Shown here: one piece after another, positions 1 through 5,582 of the stretch
How positions within the stretch are numbered: the first letter of the stretch is position 1
How the letters are laid out: the number at the start of each line of letters is the position of its first letter
Origin: Megamonas sp. UBA1792
GTDB lineage: Bacteria; Bacillota_C; Negativicutes; Selenomonadales; Selenomonadaceae
DNA: 5,582 nt
NCBI GenBank assembly: GCA_002315155.1
Contig: DCFY01000165.1
Span: 1 to 5,582 of the forward strand
Direction: 5' to 3'
The notes under the pieces: model-generated
Databases searched by the model: none
Told to the model about the DNA's origin: nothing
Seen by the model: only the letters and a program-made list of their open reading frames with translations
Translations under genes and position numbers: made by a program

Positions 1-58
1 AGCAAACAAAAAGCACTACACACGAAAAGAAAATATCTTTCGCATGTAGTGCTTTTTT
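1..58 (-). terminator. Rho-independent terminator, probably bidirectional
   Basis: A 13-bp perfect stem is formed by 8-20 (A-run followed by GCACTACA) and 45-57 (TGTAGTGC followed by a T-run). Inside it a second short stem pairs 23-30 with 36-42 around one bulged A. On the minus strand the stem is followed by TTTTTGTTT, so it would end the operon whose last stop codon lies at 70-72, about 12 bp upstream. On the plus strand it is followed by six T residues, so it could equally stop a gene entering from beyond the left edge. That bidirectional form is typical between convergent genes, but the left neighbour is not visible. Confidence 0.88.
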
Positions 59-69
59 CGATGAAGGTT

Positions 70-1362
70 CTAATAATTAAATTTTTTAAGTACATCTTCA
101 AGAGTAGTGAGGATATCATTGATATCTTTTTCGGTAATAACAAGGGGAGGCTGGAAGGCCATGACATTGCGGTCAATTCCGTTTTTACCAATGATAAAAC
201 CACGATCCTTCATTTCCTCGAGAACGATGTCAAGTTCTTCAGAAGCCGGGCTTTTGTCCGTATGGACGAATTCAGCGCCGCGCATAAGGCCAATACCGCG
301 GATATCACCGATGATTGGATGCTGCTTTTGTAGAAGTATGAGACCTTCATATAGCTGGGCACCGCGAATGACAGCATTTTCTTTAAGATGGTGTTCTTCT
401 ATGTAGGAAAGGGTTGCTAGTGCAGCAGTTGAAGATACAGGATTGCCGCCCAGTGTCGAGGCACCTGGCTGGGTATATTTATCAGCGATTTTTGCTGTAG
501 ATATAAAGGCGCTGATTGGTGTGCCATTGCCAAGTGCCTTAGCAATGGTCATGATATCCGGAACAATATCATAGTTTTCAATAGCAAACATTTTGCCGGT
601 ACGCGCAAAACCAGTCTGGACTTCATCGATGACAAGAAGTGTGCCATGTGTCTCGAGAATTTCTTTAATACGTTTAAAGTAGCCTTTGGGTGGAGTGATG
701 ATACCAGCATTGCCTTGAATCGCTTCCGCAAAGAATGCAGCGGGATGGCCGGAAGTTGCCGTCGTGATAATATCTTCGACAGCGTTGGCACATGCAAGAT
801 CACATTCCGGATAATGTTTGTCGAGTGGGCAGCGATAGCAGTAGGCATTTGGTGCGAAATGGATGCCGCCGACAGGGTTTGGATCTGTACGCCACATACC
901 AATCCCTGTAAGACTCATCGTGAGCTTTGTACGGCCATGCAGGCCGTTACGCAGTGAAATATATTCACTGTTATTCGTATAAATGGAAGCAAGCAGTGCG
1001 GCTCCTTCGTTAGCTTCGGTTCCGGTCGAACAGAAAAATGATTTTTGCAGGGCACCGGGGGTTACAGCTGCAAGTTTCTCGGCCAGCGTTACAAAGTTTT
1101 CAGTAAGGTAAACGTTGCATACATGCTGAAGCGTCTTAACTTGCTCACAAACTTTATTTGTGATTTCAGGATTGCAGTGTCCACAGTTTATGACGGAAAC
1201 ACCAGCAAAGCAGTCAAGATATTTTTTCCCTTCACTGTCATAGAGATATTGCATAGAGCCGCGAACGAATTGCTTTGGATCTTTATAGAAATGTGATAGG
1301 CAAGGCATAATATACCTATTTTTTTTTTCAATGATGGCTTTTGGCCCCATATATTGTGTCAT
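70..1362 (-). CDS. Class-III PLP-dependent aminotransferase (AGXT2-like / aspartate aminotransferase family)
   Basis: This 430-residue protein is the usual full length for fold-type I class-III transaminases, which move an amino group between an amino acid or amine and a 2-oxo acid in the cytoplasm. Visible landmarks are GHCNP (61-65), the phosphate-binding STGTEANEGA (112-121), HG (142-143), the IDEVQTGFARTG block (245-256) with D246 expected to pair with the PLP pyridine nitrogen, and K275 in TIAKALGNG as the Schiff-base lysine. GGNPVSSTAAL (305-315) completes the cofactor site. A four-cysteine motif, C175-x2-C178-x8-C187-x3-C191, marks a subgroup rather than GabT proper. The ATG start is supported by AGAGGAG 8 nt upstream; a second in-frame ATG at codon 5 lacks such a site. 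It is last in the operon, 23 bp after the U32 gene. The substrate cannot be told from sequence: alanine-glyoxylate, beta-alanine or 4-aminobutyrate are all possible. The Arg expected before the PPL segment is Ala402. The family call is very secure, the substrate open. Confidence 0.93.
   Translation of the reverse strand: MTQYMGPKAIIEKKNRYIMPCLSHFYKDPKQFVRGSMQYLYDSEGKKYLDCFAGVSVINCGHCNPEITNKVCEQVKTLQHVCNVYLTENFVTLAEKLAAVTPGALQKSFFCSTGTEANEGAALLASIYTNNSEYISLRNGLHGRTKLTMSLTGIGMWRTDPNPVGGIHFAPNAYCYRCPLDKHYPECDLACANAVEDIITTATSGHPAAFFAEAIQGNAGIITPPKGYFKRIKEILETHGTLLVIDEVQTGFARTGKMFAIENYDIVPDIMTIAKALGNGTPISAFISTAKIADKYTQPGASTLGGNPVSSTAALATLSYIEEHHLKENAVIRGAQLYEGLILLQKQHPIIGDIRGIGLMRGAEFVHTDKSPASEELDIVLEEMKDRGFIIGKNGIDRNVMAFQPPLVITEKDINDILTTLEDVLKKFNY
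1319..1328 (-). repeat. Ten-A homopolymer tract within codons 12-15 of the aminotransferase
   Basis: The coding strand reads GAA AAA AAA AAT AGG, giving ten consecutive A residues over Glu12-Lys-Lys-Asn15. Such a run is prone to polymerase slippage, in DNA or in RNA. Gain of a single A would put TAG in frame directly after the run and abolish the protein; loss of one A also shifts the frame. No function is shown; it is recorded because of its length and its position near the 5' end. Confidence 0.8.
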
Positions 1363-1385
1363 AGAAAGGTCTCCTCTTCTTTTCT

Positions 1386-3329
1386 TTAGCGAGAAATGCG
1401 ATAGCGGTAAGCACCAATACCAAGTTCACGTGGGCTGTTTTCCTTTAATGCATCAAGAACAGTTGTGTCAAAGGTATAATCTTTATTATTATTGATGTGA
1501 TTAAGTTCATTGCGATAGATTTTTGTTACAAGTGCAGTGAATTCTGGTGTGTAATGCTGGGCCTCGATGCGATAGGAAGCAGCACCATTTAGTTTGCTGA
1601 GATATGGCAGCAGACAGAGATCCTTAGCGAAAAGAATATGTGTGCGGCCATATTGATCCATACGAAGCGGATGGACTTCATTGGCTGTATCTCGAAGCGC
1701 GTAGTGGCGGTCGCAAAATTCAGGGTTTGTCAGTGGATCGAATTTGTCAAGCGTCATGGCAGCGATATTGTAGTCGCAGATCATTGATTCTGTCGCACCA
1801 TGAATAATGAGTTCAATTGGCAACGCCGATTTTTCAATAAGGTCACGTATTTGTTCAAAAGAAGCTTCAAGTGATGCTGTTGCCATAACGATATCGTTAT
1901 GTTGAAGGAACTGTGCACTTAGGTGATTAAATGTATTGAAAGAGACATCTGCCTGTATTGGTAAATTCGTAAGAGATCTTGCCAATTTGAGTGAACCAAG
2001 ATTACTGACCATAAGACCGTCTGGGTTTATTTCGTTTAATTCTGTAAAGAACTGTTCGAGCTCACCGCATTCACGGTGTCTTGTTGTGCGTGGGGTATTA
2101 ATAATAAGTTTCGTATCAGTTTTAATTGTAATTTCACGGGCTTGCTTGATATCATCAAGTGACCATGGCTGGTATGGTCGAAAGGCTTCGCCGCTGACAT
2201 AGATTTTATCAGCACCATTTTCACAGGCAGCTTTAGTGGCTGCAAGGTCAGCAACACGGACAGAGAGTATACGTTTAGGAACAGGTTCTGCATTAATTGC
2301 GCGTTCATTATCAATTGTTTTGGTAGAAAGGCCTGCTTCTTTTACTGCCTGACTAAAAAAGCGCGGTTCACGTTTTCCGGTAAAACCGATGGACTCAGTG
2401 CCTGGTTTACCAAGTGCAAAGGTTGTAGTAAAGTCGCGTGACCGATTTTTATAAAGTTCTTTCCAATCGTTTTCATTAGTATGGTAACCATTCGGGTCCT
2501 TGATATAGCTGTCAATGGCCTGACGATATGTATTGACAATGCGGTGAACAAAATCAGGGGTACGCATGCGTCCTTCGATTTTGAAGGAATATACACCTGC
2601 CTGAATGAGTTCGGGAATATTGCGATACATGCACATATCTTTGAGGGCAAGTTTGTATGGCCCGGGTCCTTTACTGTCGAGCACTTCGCCAGTGGTTTCA
2701 TCAATGAGGCGATAAGCCCAACGACATGGTTTAAGACAGCGCCCGCGATTGCCACTTTGTCCAAATATGACACCAGAGTGGATGCATTGTCCGCTTTCGG
2801 AGATACACATGTCACCATGCATAAAGTATTCAACCTCAATGTCTGTGCGTTCTTTGAAAAGGGAAAGTTCGGAAAGTGTCATTTCCCGTCCGACAACGAT
2901 TCGTGTGATACCATATTCTTTCAGTTTATTGATGGCATGTTCATTATGGGTATTCATCATAACGGATGTGTGTAGTGGGATAGAAATTTTGAGCTCACGA
3001 ACAAGTTCGAGTACAGCAAGATCTTGTACAAGGAGTGCATCTGGTTGGATTTTATCCAAATAATTCAGGTAATGACGCAACGGCTTAATTTCCTGATCAC
3101 TGATAAGATTGTTTAGTGTAACATAAAGACGGACATGATGAGCATGGGCATAGTCGATGGCTTCCTTGAGCAGTTTATCATCAAAGTTTGTATCAGTACG
3201 ATGCATACGCATGTTGAAGTGTTTCCCACCAAGGTAAACGGCATCTGCACCTGCATCAATACCAGCGACAAGAGCATCCCAGGTACCAGCTGGTGCAAGT
3301 AGTTCTACAGATTTATGGTTCAGTATCAT
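1386..3329 (-). CDS. U32 peptidase-family protein, two-module, probable Fe-S enzyme (RlhA/TrhP-like)
   Basis: This 647-residue protein opens with the U32 signature VELLAPAG (8-15) and GADAVYLGG (27-35). The family motif EYFMHGDMCISESGQC lies at 167-182, followed by C198, C202 and LKDMC (229-233), then SFKIEGRM (248-255). C175, C182, C198 and C233 match in spacing the four cysteines that bind a [4Fe-4S] cluster in UbiU-type U32 proteins. Characterised relatives hydroxylate 23S rRNA (RlhA), tRNA wobble uridine (TrhP) or ubiquinone precursors (UbiU/UbiV); the old 'collagenase/peptidase' name is poorly supported for them. A second copy of the fold spans about 354-615, with NGADKIYVSG, INPDGLMVSNLG and AKDLCLLPYL matching the first half at an offset of about 340 residues. 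The ATG start has GAGGAG 8 nt upstream. It is the middle gene of the operon, 30 bp after the solute-binding protein gene. The length resembles RlhA more than the roughly 450-residue TrhP, but I cannot assign the substrate, so no symbol is given. Confidence 0.9.
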   Translation of the reverse strand: MILNHKSVELLAPAGTWDALVAGIDAGADAVYLGGKHFNMRMHRTDTNFDDKLLKEAIDYAHAHHVRLYVTLNNLISDQEIKPLRHYLNYLDKIQPDALLVQDLAVLELVRELKISIPLHTSVMMNTHNEHAINKLKEYGITRIVVGREMTLSELSLFKERTDIEVEYFMHGDMCISESGQCIHSGVIFGQSGNRGRCLKPCRWAYRLIDETTGEVLDSKGPGPYKLALKDMCMYRNIPELIQAGVYSFKIEGRMRTPDFVHRIVNTYRQAIDSYIKDPNGYHTNENDWKELYKNRSRDFTTTFALGKPGTESIGFTGKREPRFFSQAVKEAGLSTKTIDNERAINAEPVPKRILSVRVADLAATKAACENGADKIYVSGEAFRPYQPWSLDDIKQAREITIKTDTKLIINTPRTTRHRECGELEQFFTELNEINPDGLMVSNLGSLKLARSLTNLPIQADVSFNTFNHLSAQFLQHNDIVMATASLEASFEQIRDLIEKSALPIELIIHGATESMICDYNIAAMTLDKFDPLTNPEFCDRHYALRDTANEVHPLRMDQYGRTHILFAKDLCLLPYLSKLNGAASYRIEAQHYTPEFTALVTKIYRNELNHINNNKDYTFDTTVLDALKENSPRELGIGAYRYRISR

Positions 3330-3359
3330 ATTTTAAACTCCTCATTAAGTGAATTTTAA

Positions 3360-4232
3360 TCAATTGAATATTTCTTTGGCTTTTACCAAAAGATTGGTTG
3401 GTAATGAAATGGCGAGATTGTCAGCAACAAAAGCGTTGAGCAGAATATCTGGCTCGGCTTGTATGCCGACTGGTATATCTTTTGGGTCTTTTCCGTCGAT
3501 AAGAATTGCTTTTGCCTGTTTGGCACAAGCTTCACCGAGATTTGTATGATTTGCACAAAGTGCTCCAAGAGCACCCATACTCACATTTGGTGCATAAGAA
3601 GCAATAATTGGTATACTTGCAGTTTCCGCATAGTAGGCAATACTGGAGAAATTTTCTTCCAGGATACGTCCAATTGGTAAAAACAGTGCATCGAGATCAT
3701 CTGTGAGTTTTTCACTGAGCAACGATAGTTCTGTCTGTTCGTTTATGGGGATTTCCTGGAGCTTAATATTGTTTTTTGCGGCTATACGGAAGTTTGCTGC
3801 CTCAAGCTGTGTATTTTGATCTTTAGTAGCGACAAGCATAGCAACTTTTTTAGCAGTTGGCAAAAGCTGCTTGAGAAAAGAAACCTTGTCTGCAGCATTG
3901 ACCATGCCACTCATCCCTGTGATTTTGCCACCAGGTGCAGACATTGTGTCGACAAGGCCTGTACTTATGGGATCAAAGACAGGAGTGAAGATAACAGGTG
4001 TTTTACCGTTAAGGGCTTTGGCAGCGAGTGCTGATGGTGTTGAGCAGGCAAAAATAAGATCAACATGATTATCAAACAGTTCTTGTGCAAGTTTTGACAA
4101 TAGTGATGCATTACCATCGGCATTTCTATAGATAAATACTGCAGCAACATTAAGTTTTTCAAGTCCTTGCTTAAAGCCATTAACAGCGTCATCTAAATTT
4201 TGTGTTAGTTGAAGAATTCCAATACGAATCAA
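3360..4232 (-). CDS. ABC_sub_bind-family solute-binding protein lacking a signal peptide
   Basis: This 290-residue protein matches the ABC transporter substrate-binding family often annotated TrpX-like. Family landmarks in order are IRIGILQLTQ (2-11), VDLIFACSTPSALAAK (57-72), PVIFTPVFDPISTGLV (79-94), ITGMSGMV (104-111), FLKQLLPTAKKVAML (119-133), IPIIASY (207-213), MGALGALCANHTNLGEA (219-235) and ILIDGKDPKDIPV (243-255). Members normally are exported lipoproteins that deliver amino-acid-like ligands to a membrane permease. Here the mature fold begins at residue 2, with no hydrophobic leader and no lipobox cysteine. The start is TTG, chosen because AAAAGGGGTG sits 8 nt upstream. The same frame is open for 18 more codons to a TAA at 4287-4289 but offers no ATG, GTG or TTG, and the likely -10 box lies inside that stretch. 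It is the first gene of the operon and diverges from dnaE; no permease or ATPase gene is in view. The family is secure; the cytoplasmic location is inferred. Confidence 0.88.
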   Translation of the reverse strand: MIRIGILQLTQNLDDAVNGFKQGLEKLNVAAVFIYRNADGNASLLSKLAQELFDNHVDLIFACSTPSALAAKALNGKTPVIFTPVFDPISTGLVDTMSAPGGKITGMSGMVNAADKVSFLKQLLPTAKKVAMLVATKDQNTQLEAANFRIAAKNNIKLQEIPINEQTELSLLSEKLTDDLDALFLPIGRILEENFSSIAYYAETASIPIIASYAPNVSMGALGALCANHTNLGEACAKQAKAILIDGKDPKDIPVGIQAEPDILLNAFVADNLAISLPTNLLVKAKEIFN

Positions 4233-4240
4233 TATAGTTA

Positions 4241-4250
4241 CACCCCTTTT
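4241..4250 (-). promoter_or_regulatory. Ribosome binding site that fixes the TTG start of the solute-binding protein
   Basis: The minus strand reads AAAAGGGGTG, a good match to the anti-Shine-Dalgarno partner (AAGGAGGTG), with 8 nt before TTG at 4232-4230. It supports the leaderless start over any longer form. Confidence 0.75.
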
Positions 4251-4269
4251 AAAAATAACATCGATAATA

Positions 4270-4298
4270 AGTATAACAATTTTTCTTTAAATAATAAA
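4270..4298 (-). promoter_or_regulatory. Probable extended -10 sigma-A promoter for the three-gene operon
   Basis: On the minus strand TGTTATACT (4278-4270) gives an extended -10 element, TGn followed by TATACT. Seventeen bases upstream the hexamer TTTATT (4298-4293) is a weak -35, acceptable for an extended -10 promoter. Transcription would start near 4263, leaving a leader of about 30 nt before the TTG start. It overlaps the 10-bp inverted repeat at 4280-4309, so a protein bound there would compete with RNA polymerase. Confidence 0.55.
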
Positions 4299-4309
4299 GT
4301 AAAGAAAAA
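4280..4309. repeat. Perfect 10-bp inverted repeat between divergent promoters (candidate operator)
   Basis: TTTTTCTTTA at 4280-4289 is exactly complementary in reverse to TAAAGAAAAA at 4300-4309, with a 10-bp spacer. It covers the -35 region of the leftward promoter and lies just upstream of the rightward one. The arms are almost purely A/T, so chance symmetry is a real possibility; the spacing of about two helical turns between arm centres would suit a dimeric regulator. Confidence 0.4.
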
Positions 4310-4313
4310 GAAG

Positions 4314-4342
4314 TCTGCGCTTTGAGTAGAGTATGATATAAT
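4314..4342 (+). promoter_or_regulatory. Probable extended -10 sigma-A promoter for dnaE
   Basis: TGATATAAT (4334-4342) is a perfect extended -10: TGn followed by the consensus TATAAT at 4337-4342. The -35 position 17 bp upstream (4314-4319, TCTGCG) is poor, which is common where the extended -10 is strong. Transcription would begin near 4349, about 25 nt before the dnaE start. TTGAGT at 4322-4327 is too close to the -10 box to serve as a -35. Confidence 0.7.
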
Positions 4343-4364
4343 ATTTAAAGAATAATTTAGCTAT

Positions 4365-4370
4365 GGAGGA
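4365..4370 (+). promoter_or_regulatory. dnaE ribosome binding site (GGAGGA)
   Basis: GGAGG at 4365-4369 stands 5 nt before ATG at 4375. An in-frame ATG at 4363 would place this GGAGG inside the coding region and has only a weak purine stretch upstream, so 4375 is preferred, though the spacing is slightly short. Confidence 0.75.
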
Positions 4371-4374
4371 TGCT

Positions 4375-5582
4375 ATGTGTATAGAAAATAATCAAGAAAT
4401 AGAATATGTGCACCTTCACGTACATACAGAATACAGCTTATTGGATGGAGCAAGCCGCATTAAAGATCTTATTGCTGCAACAAAAGCATTGGGCATGAAA
4501 TCAATTGCTATTACGGATCATGGATCAATGTATGGTGTCATTGATTTTTATAAAGAAGCAAAAAAAGAAGGCATAAAACCGATTATTGGCTGTGAGGTCT
4601 ATCTTGCACCAAAGTCGCGGCACGATACTTTTGAGGTCGATGGTACAAGGTATTATCACCTTATATTACTTGCGGAAAACGATGAAGGGTATCGTAATCT
4701 TGTAAAGCTTGTATCATTGGCAAATATAGAAGGCATGTATTATAAGCCACGAGTTGATAAAGAAATTCTGCAGCAATATCATCAAGGAATCATTTGTCTT
4801 AGCGCGTGTATTGCAGGTGAGATACCACAGATGATTCTTCGCGATAACTATGAGCGGGCAGATGCACTTGTTACTGAATACATTGATATTTTTGGCAGAA
4901 ATAATTTCTTTTTGGAAATCCAGAATCATGGGATGCTGGAGGAAAAAAAAGTAAACGAAGGACTCGTAAAACTTGCGAATCATCACGGTGTTGGACTCGT
5001 GGCAACGAACGATCTTCATTATATAAAGCGTGAGGATAGTGCATTTCATGATGTGCTTCTCTGCATCCAAATGGGAAAAACCATTGATGACGAAGCACGT
5101 ATGAAGTTCCCTAGTGATGAGTTTTATTTGAAGTCCCCAAAAGAGATGGCAGAACTTTTTAATTCTTATAATGGGGCAATTGAAAATTCAGTGAAGATCG
5201 CTGAACGCTGTAATGTTGACTTTGAGTTTGGGCATCTTCATTTACCAAACTTTCCCTTACCGGCTGGAATGACGGATGAAGCTTATCTACGAAAACTTTG
5301 CGAGGAAAAACTTCCTTCACGCTATAGTGAAATAACGGAAGATGTAAGGACACGGTTCGAGTATGAGCTGAGAATTATCCATAAAATGGGTTATGATAGC
5401 TATTTCCTTATTGTATGGGATTTTATTAACTATGCCCGTAGTCAGAATATTGCAGTCGGACCAGGTCGTGGTTCGGCTGCAGGCAGCATTGTAGCATATG
5501 TTCTTGGTATTACGAATATTGATCCACTCAAATATGATTTGCTGTTTGAACGTTTTTTGAATCCAGAGCGTGTAACCATGCC
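4375..5582 (+). CDS. dnaE: DNA polymerase III alpha subunit, DnaE1 type (5' part, runs off the right edge)
   Basis: This frame is open to the window end: 402 full codons of a protein usually 1,050-1,200 residues long. DnaE is the template-directed polymerase of the replisome. The N-terminal PHP domain fills about 10-285, starting with [13 protein letters not shown] (13-25). It keeps all nine usual metal ligands as I align them: H13, H15, D24, H49 (TDHG), E74, H95, C144, D213 and H215 (TNDLHY). The polymerase core begins after that, with [21 protein letters not shown] split around 330-350, the nucleotide-binding [10 protein letters not shown] (362-371) and [12 protein letters not shown] (391-402). 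The sequence ends at the point where the family continues with the PDIDIDF catalytic aspartates, so these cannot be checked. It is transcribed divergently from the three-gene operon, with its own extended -10 promoter. PolC is excluded because no exonuclease domain interrupts the PHP domain and the PHP domain sits at the very N-terminus. Confidence 0.96.
   Translation, partial: MCIENNQEIEYVHLHVHTEYSLLDGASRIKDLIAATKALGMKSIAITDHGSMYGVIDFYKEAKKEGIKPIIGCEVYLAPKSRHDTFEVDGTRYYHLILLAENDEGYRNLVKLVSLANIEGMYYKPRVDKEILQQYHQGIICLSACIAGEIPQMILRDNYERADALVTEYIDIFGRNNFFLEIQNHGMLEEKKVNEGLVKLANHHGVGLVATNDLHYIKREDSAFHDVLLCIQMGKTIDDEARMKFPSDEFYLKSPKEMAELFNSYNGAIENSVKIAERCNVDFEFGHLHLPNFPLPAGMTDEAYLRKLCEEKLPSRYSEITEDVRTRFEYELRIIHKMGYDSYFLIVWDFINYARSQNIAVGPGRGSAAGSIVAYVLGITNIDPLKYDLLFERFLNPERVTM

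Noticed and set aside
549..902. Minus-strand open frame inside the aminotransferase gene
   Set aside because: It is an alternative frame of a gene with clear catalytic motifs and shows no family features of its own.
2481..2975. A 164-codon plus-strand open frame opposite the U32 gene
   Set aside because: It is antisense to a well-supported gene, resembles no family I know, lacks a good ribosome binding site, and overlaps another antisense frame at 2749-3063. It is a shadow of the real coding strand.
4233..4286. Upstream extension of the solute-binding protein that might encode a signal peptide
   Set aside because: The 18 open codons include hydrophobic residues, but there is no ATG, GTG or TTG, the stretch is bounded by TAA, the predicted -10 box lies within it, and no lipobox cysteine is encoded.
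4233..4374. Possible riboswitch or small RNA in the divergent intergenic region
   Set aside because: The predicted leaders are only about 25-30 nt, too short for a riboswitch. The region is A/T-rich, and its one inverted repeat has almost no G-C pairs and no terminator-like tail.
4714..5353. Minus-strand open frames opposite dnaE (4714-5070, 4871-5098, 5159-5353)
   Set aside because: They lie antisense to a continuous, highly conserved DnaE reading frame and show no domain or initiation signals.
1..5582. CRISPR array, mobile element, tRNA or rRNA genes
   Set aside because: I found no regularly spaced direct repeats, no transposase or integrase motifs, no target-site duplications and no cloverleaf-like or rRNA-like segment on either strand.

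Overview
The window looks like ordinary chromosomal housekeeping DNA from a low-to-moderate GC bacterium, most likely a Firmicute. The evidence is strong purine-rich Shine-Dalgarno sites (GGAGG, GAGGAG, AGAGGAG), A/T-rich extended -10 promoters, and a DnaE1-type polymerase. The cysteine-rich U32 protein and aminotransferase would suit an anaerobe. Negativicutes is a guess from general impression only; nothing in the sequence proves it.

Layout, left to right. Positions 1-58 hold a strong stem-loop terminator with T-tracts on both sides. Positions 70-4232 hold a three-gene minus-strand operon, read right to left: an ABC_sub_bind-family solute-binding protein without a signal peptide (3360-4232, TTG start), a two-module U32 'peptidase' family protein (1386-3329), and a class-III PLP aminotransferase of the AGXT2-like group (70-1362). 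The gaps between genes are 30 and 23 bp, each carries a clear ribosome binding site, and neither holds a terminator. Positions 4233-4374 are a divergent promoter region with two back-to-back extended -10 promoters and a perfect 10-bp inverted repeat between their -10 boxes. From 4375 to the right edge runs the 5' third of dnaE (DNA polymerase III alpha subunit), cut off just before its catalytic aspartates.

How the genes might work together. DnaE is replicative and is probably only a neighbour. The three operon genes have no textbook shared pathway. U32 proteins are now best known as Fe-S enzymes that hydroxylate RNA or ubiquinone precursors. The aminotransferase handles an amino or keto acid. 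The solute-binding protein belongs to a family that usually feeds amino-acid-type ligands to ABC importers, but here it has no export signal and no permease or ATPase beside it. A cytoplasmic ligand-binding role is the most unusual possibility in the window.

I see no CRISPR array, insertion sequence, prophage, tRNA, rRNA or defence system. The points worth a second look are the leaderless solute-binding protein, a 10-A slippage-prone tract near the aminotransferase start, the degenerate second half of the U32 protein, an Arg-to-Ala change at a usual carboxylate-binding site of the aminotransferase, and the complete PHP metal site in DnaE.
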